Of a stretch of DNA of 64,000 nucleotides, positions 12,201 through 23,300 are shown piece by piece. This DNA comes from Aquila chrysaetos chrysaetos (lineage: Eukaryota > Chordata > Aves > Accipitriformes > Accipitridae). Numbering within the stretch: the stretch's first letter is position 1; the number at the start of each line of letters is the position of its first letter. Below the pieces are notes generated by a model. That model searched no databases. It was not told where the DNA came from and saw only the letters and a list, made by a program, of their open reading frames with translations. The translations under genes and the position numbers were made by a program. Location of the stretch: positions 36,169,505-36,233,504 of the forward strand of contig NC_044009.1 in the NCBI RefSeq assembly GCF_900496995.4. Reading direction: 5' to 3'.

Positions 12201-15200
12201 GAGGGAAAGTCGCAAGCCTTTCAATGAAAGTTTGTCTCATGCCTCTGCTGGCACAACAAGCACTCAAGGTGCAAACAAATGCTCAGTAGGCTTCCTAAGT
12301 AGACAGTTTGGCGATTCAGATACAAAATTTTGAGGAAGACAATCAGCAGCATTAAAACCTCCTGTGTGAACACTTCCAAAACCCAGTTTAGAACATACTC
12401 AAAACATTCTGCTGTAGTGTTTACTATTCAAGCAAAGCACAGCCCTATTCGTATGCTGCTGCTCCTGAGCTAGCCTGCATGCAACCACTCAGCATCTCCA
12501 CGTGTACAGCAACCATGGCTGGGAACAGAGAACGGACTGTATTTCTTCTTTTTTTTTTTCTTTAAAAAAAAAAACCCAGACTGAAACTCTTCATGTGCTT
12601 ACCACGACAGATGTGAGCACTGCCTGTACCACACTGACAACAACGCTACTACCAAGCAGCTCATTGCTGAGGCACTGAGGAGAATACAACTCCTGTTCAG
12701 GAACTGAAAGTGGCTGGAACCAAACCTGAAACCCTGTGCCAGAGGCAGGCTCCCAGAACTGCAGGAGGGATGAAAGGAGACTTCTTAACCTTTGGCAGAC
12801 CTGTCCAGAGCTTTCTGCCTCTATTGCTGCAAAGGTGTCCCTCCTCCATTCATCCACGTATTAGATCCAAAGAGATCACGTCCAAAGAGATTCTTCCTCA
12901 GCTGTGAGATTTCTCTCTCCCCCAGCCACTTCCATCATTATTATTTAACTCAAATGTCTATATATAAGCCAATGTGCTGTTATCAGTCCCTGTACTCTAG
13001 GGCTCAAATACCTTTTTAGCTGTTCATCTTTCCTCCTATCCTCTCTTCTCTCTTGTCTACTCAATTTTTAATTTTTTTTTTTTTTCCCAGAACCTCACAC
13101 TAAATGAGTAATCCTGACAAATTTGTTGTCCTCTTACACTTGGGAGTGCAATTCCAATGGCAACTCCTACAGTGGAGCTCAGAAAGAGAGGGAGAATGAG
13201 CAAAGATCATTTGTTTTTATTTGGGATGGTAGAGTGACAAGCAGTGTAGCAATAATGTTGTTATAATTGCGTTATCTAAAGCTTCCATCTATTTTTCTAG
13301 ACTCACTGGAAGTTTCAGTTCCTGAAAGCTTAAATACATCGACCCTTTAAAAGCACAATCATGTGCTTGTGATCCCTAGAGAATACTAAGTAGATTTTCC
13401 ACACAATTAAGTTTATGATGTCCAATATCTGTCTTAGCCAGAACCAACTGCTTTTCACAGGCTCTACAGTTGCTCCTCTCATTTTAGTTTAAATTGAAAG
13501 AGACACATTTTCTTCCTTATTTCCTACTTTATTGTTGTTCCCCCTTCTCCCTCTAAAACGTAAAATTCTGGGGAACCCTGAGGCCTACATACAAATCCTG
13601 CAAGCTCCGAGACAGAACCCTGCCAGGCAGACTTTCTCTTCCACACAGGGAAAGCAAAAGTTACCAACAGTACCTCAACACAGCACAAACTAGCCACCTC
13701 TGCATCACGAAAGATCTTGTAACACCTTCCTCGAGAGAAACAACATTACCTCAAACATCCATGCCTGATTACGTTTCCAACAATCACATAACGAACTGGA
13801 TTTAGGCAATTGGCTTTCTCTTCCTGAGCAGTTGCTGCTAGGCACACTGGTAAAAATACTGGCAAACCAAAGCAGAACATTGACTAATCGGATACATGTG
13901 CTTTTTAAACTATTTTGATAGATCACTAACTCAAAAATACCAAAATGAACTTTGAACTTCAATAGCAGTGAATTAGCTGGTTTGAGTTGGGCTTTCAGTG
14001 CTTACTGCTAGTTACAGCTACATTTATTGTTTTTAGCCTGTTCTCGAGCCTCTAGCATGTTATGCTGTCTTCAGGTCTGAAATCAAAGTGTCAGCTCTGC
14101 TGCCACCAGCATCACTGTATAAAGACCAGTGCTCTGGCTTACCACAACTTTATCACAACAGTGTTCACAGCACCCAAAGGGATTCCTGAGCCAATTCATG
14201 ACCCTACTAAGAGGTAACGTTATTTACCACAGCTCCCAAGCACATTTCTAGCACCAAACATCCTTCCCTGTCACCTTTAGTCGAAGCATACTAACCGACT
14301 GTGGTAAGAAACATTTCAATACAGAACTACCAGGTGGTGTGAATTATGTATAAATTAAATATACATTCAAATGAGTCCCCAAATAAAGTTGATTTCTATT
14401 CCTGAAACAGATTATTTTGTTAAAATTGTCTTTTTAAAAAAATCCTTCTATAAAGCGATGACTAGAACACAGATAGAGGATTAATGGGAGATACAACAGT
14501 CCCTCATGCATTTTTGACAAGCACTTAGGAATTACATTGCTATAAAAATGTAAATGCTGATTAAGAGAGTTCACTATAATCTTGCACACCATTCTATGCT
14601 CCAGAAAGCGTCACTTTAAATCAGAAGTATTTGCCAGCCCTCCAGGAAACAATTTAAAGTCACGAGCACTTAAAACAGGAAGACTTAAAAACTCCTCTCA
14701 ACTTATGCTCTTAAGTATTTTACTCACTCTTGTTTACTTCTTAGTCCAAGCAGATCCTTGAGCTAAGTTCCTTTGAAAACAGCTCTAACTGTTGGTCTTA
14801 CAATACACCTCCCAACCCCAATACACGCCAGAGACTCAATCAACTCTAGGAAGTCTTATACACACGACAAACGTGCATTTGGAGAAGTGAAAACCAAAAC
14901 ACAAACCCGCTCAGATGGGAGATAAGATGCAGTAACCACATCGTTCAAACTCAGCTTCCGTTTTTGAACCCAACCGGTCCAAGGTACCACTCCTCTCCCA
15001 CCAGCCTGAACATCAGGCACCTCATCCCACCACGGCAGCTTCCCGAGGGGAGGAGGGCAAGCACCAACTACGGACAGCACTGCAAGGTGTTGGGGAAAAA
15101 GGAAGAAGCAACAGGCAGTCTCTGCTTTTCCTCCCGCTTGCATGCTGCCCTGAGGAGCTTTTCGCTATCTCCTTTTTCCCTCTGCAGTTGAGACCAGAAG

Positions 15201-15815
15201 CAGAAGAGCTCCCCAGAGAACAGAGGAGGTGGCCGGGCATTCAGGAGGAGTCCAGGCGCAGCGCGGGGGAGGGAGCGCAGGGGGCAAGAGGAGGGAAGGA
15301 GGGAAAACCCGAGGTGGTACACACCGGGCTGAAGGAGCGCAGCCAGGGCACCCAGCAGGGAAGCCCTCCTGGCCCCTGGGCGAGCCACCCCGTCCCCACG
15401 AGCAGCAGAGCAAGACACGGCCGCCTCGGGGAGGCTCAGAGGAGTCCCGGGGGGGGGGCAGCCGAAGCGAGAAAGCGCTCACTCCCCGCCTCCCCGCTAC
15501 CGGAGGGATCCCGCCGCCCCAGCCGGGCACCGGGGCGCTGAGGGGAGGGAGCTCACCCGGGCTGCGACACCCCGCGGCCCAAAGCCCTCCCCGCCCCCGC
15601 CGCGGGCGGCCGAGGGGAAACGTCCCCCTCACAGCTACGAGCGGCCGCGCACCCCACGGCCCCGCTCCCCGCGCGGCCTGCGCAACGGGGTCCGGTCCGG
15701 TCCCGTCCCCTCCCCTCCCCAGCCCCGTCCTGTCCCGTCCCGTCCCGCCCCGCCCCGCCCCACCCCACCGGGGCACGCAGCCGCGTCTCACCGCCGCCGT
15801 GGCCAAGCTGTGCAT
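3058..15815 (-). CDS. CNOT9: CNOT9 (RQCD1/RCD1), CCR4-NOT complex subunit 9; 8 coding exons
   Basis: CNOT9 is the armadillo-repeat subunit of the cytoplasmic CCR4-NOT deadenylase. In the known family it binds CNOT1 and offers tryptophan pockets for GW182/TNRC6 and other silencing factors, coupling miRNA targets to poly(A) shortening. Eight coding exons join at 15792-15815, 11122-11301, 9911-10026, 8501-8610, 7604-7713, 6526-6624, 3925-4016 and 3058-3226. They sum to 900 nt, that is 299 residues plus TGA, the usual vertebrate length. All junctions are GT-AG and in frame. The protein starts MHSLATAA, contains [18 protein letters not shown] near residue 19 and ends RGIPLPPQ, essentially identical to my memory of the mammalian protein. 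The start codon has the good context CCCACCATGC. The gene is head-to-head with USP37 across a shared CpG island, so co-regulation is likely. No break or frameshift was seen. Confidence 0.97.
3925..4016 (-). CDS. CNOT9: CNOT9 coding exon 7
   Basis: Encodes residues 214-243 plus two bases of codon 244 ([20 protein letters not shown] and onward). The donor is gtaa and the acceptor ends acag. Part of the C-terminal armadillo helices. Confidence 0.95.
6526..6624 (-). CDS. CNOT9: CNOT9 coding exon 6
   Basis: Encodes residues 181-213 in phase 0 ([20 protein letters not shown] and onward). The donor is gtaag and the acceptor ends ctag. Exactly 33 codons. Confidence 0.96.
7604..7713 (-). CDS. CNOT9: CNOT9 coding exon 5
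   Basis: Encodes residues 144-180, from the split glycine codon through [13 protein letters not shown] to SELSKT. The donor is gtacct and the acceptor ends tcaag. Confidence 0.95.
8501..8610 (-). CDS. CNOT9: CNOT9 coding exon 4
   Basis: Encodes residues 107-144 ([20 protein letters not shown] and onward), with split codons at both ends. The donor is gtaag and the acceptor ends tgcag. Confidence 0.96.
9911..10026 (-). CDS. CNOT9: CNOT9 coding exon 3
   Basis: Encodes residues 69-106 ([20 protein letters not shown] and onward) plus two bases of codon 107. The donor is gtaag and the acceptor follows a T-rich tract. Confidence 0.96.
11122..11301 (-). CDS. CNOT9: CNOT9 coding exon 2
   Basis: Encodes residues 9-68 in phase 0, exactly 60 codons, beginning [13 protein letters not shown]. 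The donor is gtggg and the acceptor ends cccag. This opens the armadillo domain. Confidence 0.96.
11302..15791 (-). other. CNOT9: CNOT9 intron 1, nothing recognised inside
   Basis: A 4.5-kb intron separates the 8-codon first exon from exon 2. It is AT-rich over most of its length and becomes CpG-island sequence above about 15.15 kb. I saw no coding exon, RNA gene or recognisable mobile element in it. Confidence 0.6.
15792..15815 (-). CDS. CNOT9: CNOT9 coding exon 1 (8 codons)
   Basis: Encodes only MHSLATAA, then the donor gtgagac. The ATG at 15813-15815 is preceded by CCCACC, a good Kozak context. The exon lies inside the bidirectional CpG island. Confidence 0.95.
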
Positions 15816-15852
15816 GGTGGGAGCGGTGCCGGTGCTTGCCGCCGGGCCCGGC

Positions 15853-15870
15853 TCAGAAAGCCGCCGCCAT
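15853..15870 (-). other. Short upstream ORF in the probable CNOT9 5'UTR (MAAAF)
   Basis: An ATG at 15868-15870 on the minus strand opens a five-codon frame ending in TGA at 15853-15855, 37 nt before the CNOT9 ATG. The sequence around it (ATGGCGGC) also resembles a YY1 site, which often sits at transcription starts. The ATG may therefore lie at or just before the true start and not be in the mRNA. Confidence 0.4.
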
Positions 15871-15952
15871 AGAGTCAGGTCTGCCCCGACCCCTCACCCC
15901 GCCCGCCGCGACGGAGGCTGGGACAGGGGCGAGGCAAAGGAGGAGAAGGCTG

Positions 15953-15964
15953 CGCGCATGCGCG
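15953..15964. promoter_or_regulatory. NRF1-type palindromic site
   Basis: The sequence matches the NRF1 consensus YGCGCAYGCGCR at every position. It lies between the two divergent start regions. A second copy of the core GCGCATGCGC is at 16017-16026. Confidence 0.6.
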
Positions 15965-16081
15965 CAGGCGCCGGCCGGGCTGCGCGGGCAGCGCCGAGGC
16001 CAAGAGGGCGGCTGCGGCGCATGCGCGCGGGCGGGCGTGGGGTGCGCCGGGAAGGGCGCCGCCGCCGCGCTGACGTGAGCG

Positions 16082-16106
16082 GGCGCGCGCGCGCGTGCGT
16101 GCGTGC
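16082..16106. repeat. Alternating purine-pyrimidine (GC)n(GTGC)n tract
   Basis: About 25 bases strictly alternate purine and pyrimidine (GCGCGC, then GTGC units). Such sequence readily adopts Z-DNA. It sits next to the probable USP37 transcription start. Confidence 0.7.
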
Positions 16107-16230
16107 AGTCGCGCGGCGTCTGGCGCTGCTGGCCGGTTCCCGCCATCCGCCGCCGCCCCCCCCTTCCCCCTCCCCTCCCCCCCCCGGGCCTCAGCCCGCC
16201 CAGCGGCGCCGGGGACGCGCCGGGACGCAG
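16100..16230 (+). other. USP37: Candidate non-coding first exon of USP37
   Basis: A donor-like GCAG|GTACCG occurs at 16230/16231, downstream of the promoter motifs. Another donor-like CCAG|GTGACC at 16791/16792 could serve an alternative first exon. Either would splice to the acceptor at 17184-17185. The transcription start is unknown, so the limits are approximate. Confidence 0.4.
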
Positions 16231-17185
16231 GTACCGGGGCTCGGCCCCCCCCCCCTTCTCCTCACCCCCCCCCCTCCCCCCCCCCCCGGCGCCGGCCGGG
16301 TGCCCCCCGCCCCCTCTCCCCCCCCCCCCCCCCGGCGCACGGCGCCTCCCCTCACAGCGTCCCGGCCCGGGGCGGCCATGGAGCGGCGGGGCGGGAGGCG
16401 CTGCCTTCACCACCCCCATCTCCCTCTCCGGGCGGGCGGCAGGGTCGCGGGGCCCTGCCCGGGCGCGGTGGGGGGGGGGTGGGGGGGAGCGGGGCCGCCG
16501 CCGGGCCGGGCTGGGAGCGGCGGCGCCTGAGCGCGGGCTGCCGGGGGGGGACGGAGCCTCCTCCTCCTCGGCGGCGGCTCCCGGGCTGCGCGCAGGGGCC
16601 GCTTCATTCATTTCTTCTCCTTTTTATTTACAATACGCCCCGCCGTGCTGACCCGGAGCCCGCGGCGGTGCGGGGGCTGTTTCTCGTAGCGTCGGGCCGG
16701 TGGCTTTCCCGGGCGGAGTGCTGGCGTGGGGGGGAGCCGGGAGCGCAGGAGGGCACCGCCGCCCCGGGGACCCCCGGCCGGGCCCTGCCAGGTGACCGCG
16801 GCTCCCGTCCCGTCAGAAGCGAGCTCGTTTTGCCTCTTAGGCTTCCTCCGCAACTTTGGTTTCCGTCTCTTACCGGCTTTCCTCAGGCACTTATTTTTTC
16901 TTTCCTCAAATCCCTTGAAGTTGCTGCAAGGATTTGCAAGAACTTCTGTGTCTGGATTGGGTCTGCTCGCCTTTCAACAGTGAGGAATCGGCTCGTTGCT
17001 GCCCAAACTGGGAGAGATTTGATTAATCTAAGTTTCCTTCACTTGTGTCTACCTCTCCTTCACTGCGTATAAAAGTACCAGCAAAACAGTTCTACCAAAC
17101 TTCTATAGAAACTTTTAAGTCACGCTTACATCTTTCTGTAGAGATTATTTGGCCTGCCTAGTTATAACTTTCTCCTTTTTAACAG

Positions 17186-17237
17186 GTTTTTAAGGTGGGG
17201 TACGCTTACTCCTGTTAGCTCTCTTCTGTGAGAAAGC
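17186..17237 (+). other. USP37: USP37 5'UTR part of the first coding exon
   Basis: A clear acceptor (T/C-rich tract, then AACAG) ends at 17185, followed by 52 nt of leader and the ATG at 17238. It implies at least one upstream non-coding exon in the CpG island. Confidence 0.7.
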
Positions 17238-17393
17238 ATGGCTCCGCTAAAGGTGCATGGACCTGTGAGGATGCGCAGCATGCAGACTGGGATTACAAAA
17301 TGGAAAGAAGGGAGCTTTGAAATTGTGGAGAAGGACAACAAAGTGAGTCTAGTGGTTCACTACAATGTTGGAGGAATTCCAAAGACATTTCAG
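17238..17393 (+). CDS. USP37: USP37 coding exon 1
   Basis: Encodes residues 1-52 (MAPLKVHGPVRMRSMQTGIT and onward), ending TFQ before donor gtacac. This opens the PH-like domain. Residues 32-34 are KDN where human has KEN. Confidence 0.95.
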
Positions 17394-20300
17394 GTACACC
17401 AAATATTAAGGCTTTTGTTTGAGCAGTGCATGGATTGTGCTCTTTTGTGAACAGCTGTCCTCTTCAAGGCTATTAAGTGTCAAACAAACTTCCCTCTGTC
17501 ACTGTTTCTTGTTCCTCGTTTCCTGAACACTAATCCCTTTGTATAACTCTCTTGTAAATTATTCACGTGTACTGTTAAAGGATCTGCCAAAGTTGGCATT
17601 GAGATACCACTGAATGGGAAGAACCAAAAAGCAGAGAAAAGTTACCAAAGTATATAGCATCAAGGCTCACATGTTCAGATTTTTGGAACTGTAACCTTTC
17701 TGTTATTGGTACATTTGCAGAATCTAGAGGTGAAGATCTGAATGCTTTGTACTAGCAGTTTTCCCAGCTGAAGAGTAAGGGTGTTAACACACTTGTAGCC
17801 TTTTGCTTGTTTATACAAGACTCTGCTGTACAGCAATTGTTACACTTCTAGGTTTTAAATATGCCAGGCGATGTGGTTTCCTCACTGGGAGGCTGATACA
17901 GATTGCTGTTAAAGATTCTCTTGCAATATTCAGCCTAAATTGCCCTTTTTTTCATTCTGTAGTTGTTTTCTGCTCATTCTTCCCAGTTTTTTGTGCAAAA
18001 TGCCCCAAATCGAAAGAACGCGAAGGAGTTTTTTTCTGTAAGAAATTTCTATCTGATTTAAAAACATGTAGAGGGTTTAAGAGTAGTTGGAAGAAAAAAA
18101 AAAAAATCCGATCTTATTTAGCAACTTTGTAACAGCCTAAACTGAGCTAAATGTTGGCTTCTGCTTTTTCCTGCCACAGTTGTTTTTCATCAGTAGTGTT
18201 CGCTAGACCTTTCTCTGAGCCATTTATTTCTGCATCCAGACTTGGTGAAAAAAGTTCACTTTATTTTTGAAAGATCAGGTTTTGCTGCCTTAGTGCACTG
18301 AAAAGTCTTAAGAAAGAATCTGGCAGCCTGTGTTGCCTTGGGATTGAGGCACAAGAAAATCATTCGCTGTGGATAGTTCCTACCTCTGTTACTGTAGACT
18401 TGAAAAGAATCATCTGCTTTCTCGTGTGCGATGCTGTGTCTGCATGTTTGATTTAATCCAGCGTTGGACCATGTTGCTTCTGAGAAGAGCGGTCTCTTCT
18501 TCCCCTCATACCTTCCCTGGGTGCTTGTTCTCACGCGCTACTTTCTGCCTGGATGAGTGTTAACGTGGTGTGACTGACTCGAAAGGTGGCTCCATGGGGA
18601 GGATGAGCCTATAGAACAGCTAACCATGGCCTAAAGGGGCAGGTTTTGCTCCCAGCCTCTCCCACCTGCTGGCTCTGGCACCTGTCAGATCTCTCTGTGA
18701 GCTCAGTGGAGGTTTTTTACATGAATTGGTTCGGGGAAAGGACTGAATATGAGGTCTGGTGGAGGGGGTGATACGGCACAATGCAGCTGGGACAGCAGCA
18801 AGGGAGGAGGAGGAAATGCCACATCTTTAGACCAATTATTTTTGTTTGTATGGTGGTTATTTTTCAGCGGGATCTGCTTTCTGGTCCTGTTAATCTTGAA
18901 GCAACATCGGCACAAGAACGTTGGTGGGAGTGAGCAGCAGGCAGGGAGAGCTCCCTGCCCCTTGCGCTGCAGGCTTGTGCTTGAATGTAGTTTGTGTGTG
19001 CTGGCCCCAGTCTGTCACAGTGCTCGTGTGCTGCTTCAGGTGTGACAAATTCCTGATAATTTTGCTTTAGAAGTAGCATTCTCTTTTTTTGACAAGTTGC
19101 TGTGGGAGAACTGTCGGTTCTCCACCTTTTTTTACTTTTCTGTAGTGGAACGTTTGGAGGGATCCAGGGTTATATTTCTTTCTACGGTGACTGGTGTGTC
19201 ATCAAATTTCTTATGTCAGATGGTATGTTTTACTGATGTTTCAGAGCTTTGACTAAGTTGTCGTAGATGCTAGATATGTATTAAGAGAAATAATTTGTTT
19301 ACCCCCACCTCCCAAGACTTTGTGATGCTGACTGGGTCATAACAGGTACATGGGGAGAGTATGGATGGAGCCCTCTCATGATAGCATTTTGAGTTGAAAA
19401 AGGTTGTTTTGCACTGAGATGGTGAAGTAACTGTAATCCCTTTGCACTGGGTTCAGTGTTTTAAGAGAGGATGAAAAATATGGAGCCCTTTTTTAAATTC
19501 TTAGGTCTTTGAAGGCATTTTTAGCTTATATTTAAAAAAAAAACAAAAACAAAACAACCACCCCCACCCCCCCCCAAAAAAACCCCAAAACACAAAGATT
19601 GAGCACGAACTATTTCAGAAGTGTAATTTTCCCAGCAAAATAAACCCTTAGTTTCTGACTGAGGTGGTTTTCCCACCTCTCTTATAAACTGCTGTTGTAT
19701 CTAGATGGGCTTTCCAAGAAACTAGAGATCTGCATGGAAAAAAAAGAAATCTCACTGATGGACATGGAGTGTGTTTTACTATTGCAGTCTTTTATATACC
19801 TGAACAAACTTAAATAAAAATCAGAAATAGTTTTTATTTTTAACCTTGTGTGTAATTTGAAGGAGACAAGACAGGTTCTATAGCAATGTATAGTGAAACT
19901 TGGGTGCTAGAGTGTAATTAGTGTTCATGTCTATTTCATCATCGTTATTTAGATCGGTAGTGTGGCAGTATGCAGGTCAGGCCAAATTAGGAGAAGACTC
20001 CAATCTGATGGGCAGTGTTTTAGTCTGTCTTGTATAGTGCCTAATGACCTTGGCTGTGGTTTCCAATCTTGTATGAAGCTTTGAGTATAGCAATATACTG
20101 GCATGGAGGTCATTGTGTAGCTAGTGCCTGATCTTAGGAAAAGCTAAAGAAGAGGCAGCAAAATGAAGAATTAAGCAAAAAAGGGCAAGGGAATTGAAAA
20201 TGAGATTATGCTTAGGTATGTATCGTCAAACTTCCATGCAGTCTGTAGATGTGAAGTATTCTTTTGCTTCCTCTGCTTTAGGGGTTACCCTCAACCTGTG

Positions 20301-23300
20301 TGGATAGTAGAGCCTTTACTGAACAGCCAGTTCTTATAGGTGACTTAGCATGAATTAACAATTAAGTAATGGTATAATAAAGTAGCAGTGGCATTATTAG
20401 GGAGCACAACTTCTTATTTTATTCTTGTGCTTGGCCATAACCCTGAAAGTTTTGACACCACTTAATTGTTGCAATGTTGCATACGGACTAAGCATATTTC
20501 TTACTGACTTACTCCCTTAGCAAATTTTTTAAGCTATGTCAAACCCGTCTTTCCTGAGAGCAAATTATAAAGTGAGTAGAAGTTTGCACTTAACATTTAA
20601 AATTTTCCCCATCTAAAATTATATTTCAAACTTGATGTGGAAGTTTCAGACAGATAATTGGGACTGTATGAAGCTCTTATTGCTTAATGTTCAAAAATGT
20701 CACACTTGATAGCAAAGCAGGTTTCAGAAAGCTCATCCAGGAATATAGGGACTGTTGAGCTATAGTGATACTGTCCTTTCAGTTCTGTCAGCTTCCAAGA
20801 TCACCAATCGCATTAATTCTGTGAGGCTAAATGTTTGCTCGAAATGGAGCAAGAAGTATTTCAGTGCAAGTGCCTCTTACCCTCTCCATTTGAAGTGTTT
20901 TGTTTGAATTTGTAAGTATTTTGGCCTTTTAAAAATGGATTTATGTTTATAGTCACTTTCTTGTTTTCAGCTAAGCCATAACATTAAAACTGTGACCTTA
21001 CGACCAAATGGTAGAAAACTGTGCTGCCTGATGCTAACACTAAAGGATACCAGCTTCCTGACAATTGATAAGGTACCATTTAAAGATGCAAATGAAATGC
21101 GGATGTATTTGGATGCAGTCCATCAAGACAGGGTTCATACTGGTAAGTGCAATTGTTGTAAATCATGTTAATAACAGTTTGGAGAGGGGTTGGTGCTGTG
21201 TTTTCTTTTTTTCATCTTTAGTCATTTTGTCCTCCTTGTGTTACTGACTTCCTTTGCATTTGTGTAAATGCTTCTTTCTGGCCCTCAACCCCAATTTTTG
21301 TTACATTACCTTTCTCATGATGTACCTTTGTCATGCTGAACAATAAGCAGAGATTAAACATGTAGGAGTTGTTTATGTTGTAAGTTTGTTGGTATTTGAA
21401 AAACTCTTGTCTATCACACATGCAGTCTCTTTTTTTTTTAATTTTACCTCTTATTTTTATTTTGTTCTTTTTAAGGGTAGGCACTTTACTGCCAACTGAA
21501 TAAACGACCAATATAAGGGATATCCGTAAACATATGCTTATGTCTGTGCACTCAGAATATTGTACTGTCCGTTTGAAAGAAATCTAGTGTGTCCCTTCCA
21601 AAATCAACTCCAGCTAAATAACATCTTACAAATAAGAATGCCAATCAGTTAAATGACAATCAAATTAAATGTTGTGTACTTTTCCTGTCAGCTGGGAAAC
21701 CCTCTCAGGGATCTGGCAGCTTTGGAGGTGTGCTGGGCAGCAGGACCACACAGAAGGAAGCTAATAGGCAATTCTCTTATATAGAGAACCAGGTTTGTTT
21801 AATTGTTCAAATTTTTCCTTTCCTTCAATTTTATTTCATTCATTTCCTTCTCTCATTCTCTTATTGTATGTTGTAATAGCACTGTAAATACTTACTTTGC
21901 ATCCAAAGTCTTTGTAATCTAGAGGGCTTGGAATAGATGTATACAGAGTGGGTGGCAACGGTGTGTCTTGCTCATGAGGAGCCCTATATTCTGTCTGAAT
22001 AAGAGAGGTCAGTGTCTGGCTGTGGAAGACAGAATATGTTCTTCATGCTGAGCTATCAGTCAGGCAGAGAAGAAGCAGAAATAGAGGGAAAGTACATGAT
22101 TAAGACTTGCTTCTCACATAGTTCTGAGTATCTCTATGTTTATACTGAACACCTTACGTAGCAGCTGAACATGTTATAGTCAGCATAGGTCTTAATGAGT
22201 TTAGCAGACTTCAGCCAAATGTATATACTGAAAAGCTGCTGACCCAGTTTTGTATTGGAATAAAGTGACTGAATTTGTGGCATTCTGCTCAGATTTTTAT
22301 GTAGATTTTGCCGACTTTTCCCTGAAAGTGATTTTCCTTCAAAATATTTTTGTTCTTCCTTTTCTCCCTGCATAACACGGATTTCATGTTGTATCTACTG
22401 TCTTTAATTTACTTTATCTCTGTGAATATACTTGTATTACCGCCCTGAGGGAAAATATTTTTGACGTCCCAAAACAAATTTTACATGTTGCTTAAAGGCA
22501 ATCTCACAGTAAAAACTCTAAAGCTGTGTATACAGTGGTAAGATTAGACATGTTTAGTTTTCAAGTCTAAAATTGACCAACATTCCTTAGTCAACCAACT
22601 ATTAGCTCTTTCCATTGCATTACATGTGGTGCTTGCTTGGCCCAAGGCTGTCAGGGCACTGTTCTAATTGTGTGGTTTTTAATACAGCTTCTTTTTTTTT
22701 TTCTTTTTTTTTTTTAATACCACCCAGGATTGATCTGGGGATAGTTAGGAATCATGCCTTGGGTTTTTTAATGTCAAAGCGTGTAAATGAGATTTTAAAA
22801 ACTAAAGTTCAGCAGACTTAGCATTGGAAAATGAGAAGGGAAATTGGTTACTGCAGTAGAGTTTCATGTTTATGACTTCATACAGTCAAAATTTTACCTA
22901 TGTTTAATTAGTGTTAAACTCTCTTGATCTATTTTAAGTAGCATTTTTCTGCTTTTGGATGCTACACTGTAGCAAGTAGAGCAGTTGTAAATGCTAGATT
23001 AGACTAAAGATGGTCATGTTTTTCATGGTTTCGGTTGTCTCCCTGGCCCCCACCACTTGGGTTTTGCAGACTCCTCCCAAAAGAGTGACTGTGGAAAGTA
23101 AGGAGGAAAATCCATTTCGCAAGGTGCTGGGTACCCCAGCAAGAGCGTCTGTTAAGAATTCCGCTGGAACTGGAACACCTACCAACAGGGTGAACATTTC
23201 AGCATCTCCTGCGTCATCAGTCCCTCACAGAACGGGCTTGTTGGAGAATCGGTAGGAGTGTTATCATCTTATTATGATATTGTTAAAATTTAGCTCTTTA

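Larger units (their letters stand above)
15150..16830. promoter_or_regulatory. Shared CpG-island bidirectional promoter of CNOT9 and USP37
   Basis: This block is extremely GC- and CpG-rich and separates the start of CNOT9 (leftward) from the first exon of USP37 (rightward). It holds repeated GC boxes around 15690-15770, an NRF1-type palindrome at 15953-15964 with a second near-match at 16016-16027, a TGACGTGA half-CRE-like site at 16071-16078 and long C tracts at 16150-16335. No TATA box was seen for either gene, as is usual for housekeeping bidirectional promoters. Start sites are inferred. Confidence 0.8.

Noticed and set aside
15229-16530. 433-codon plus-strand open frame through the CpG island
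   Set aside because: Pro/Arg/Gly-rich translation typical of GC-rich promoter DNA with few stops; it runs across the divergent promoter and CNOT9 exon 1.
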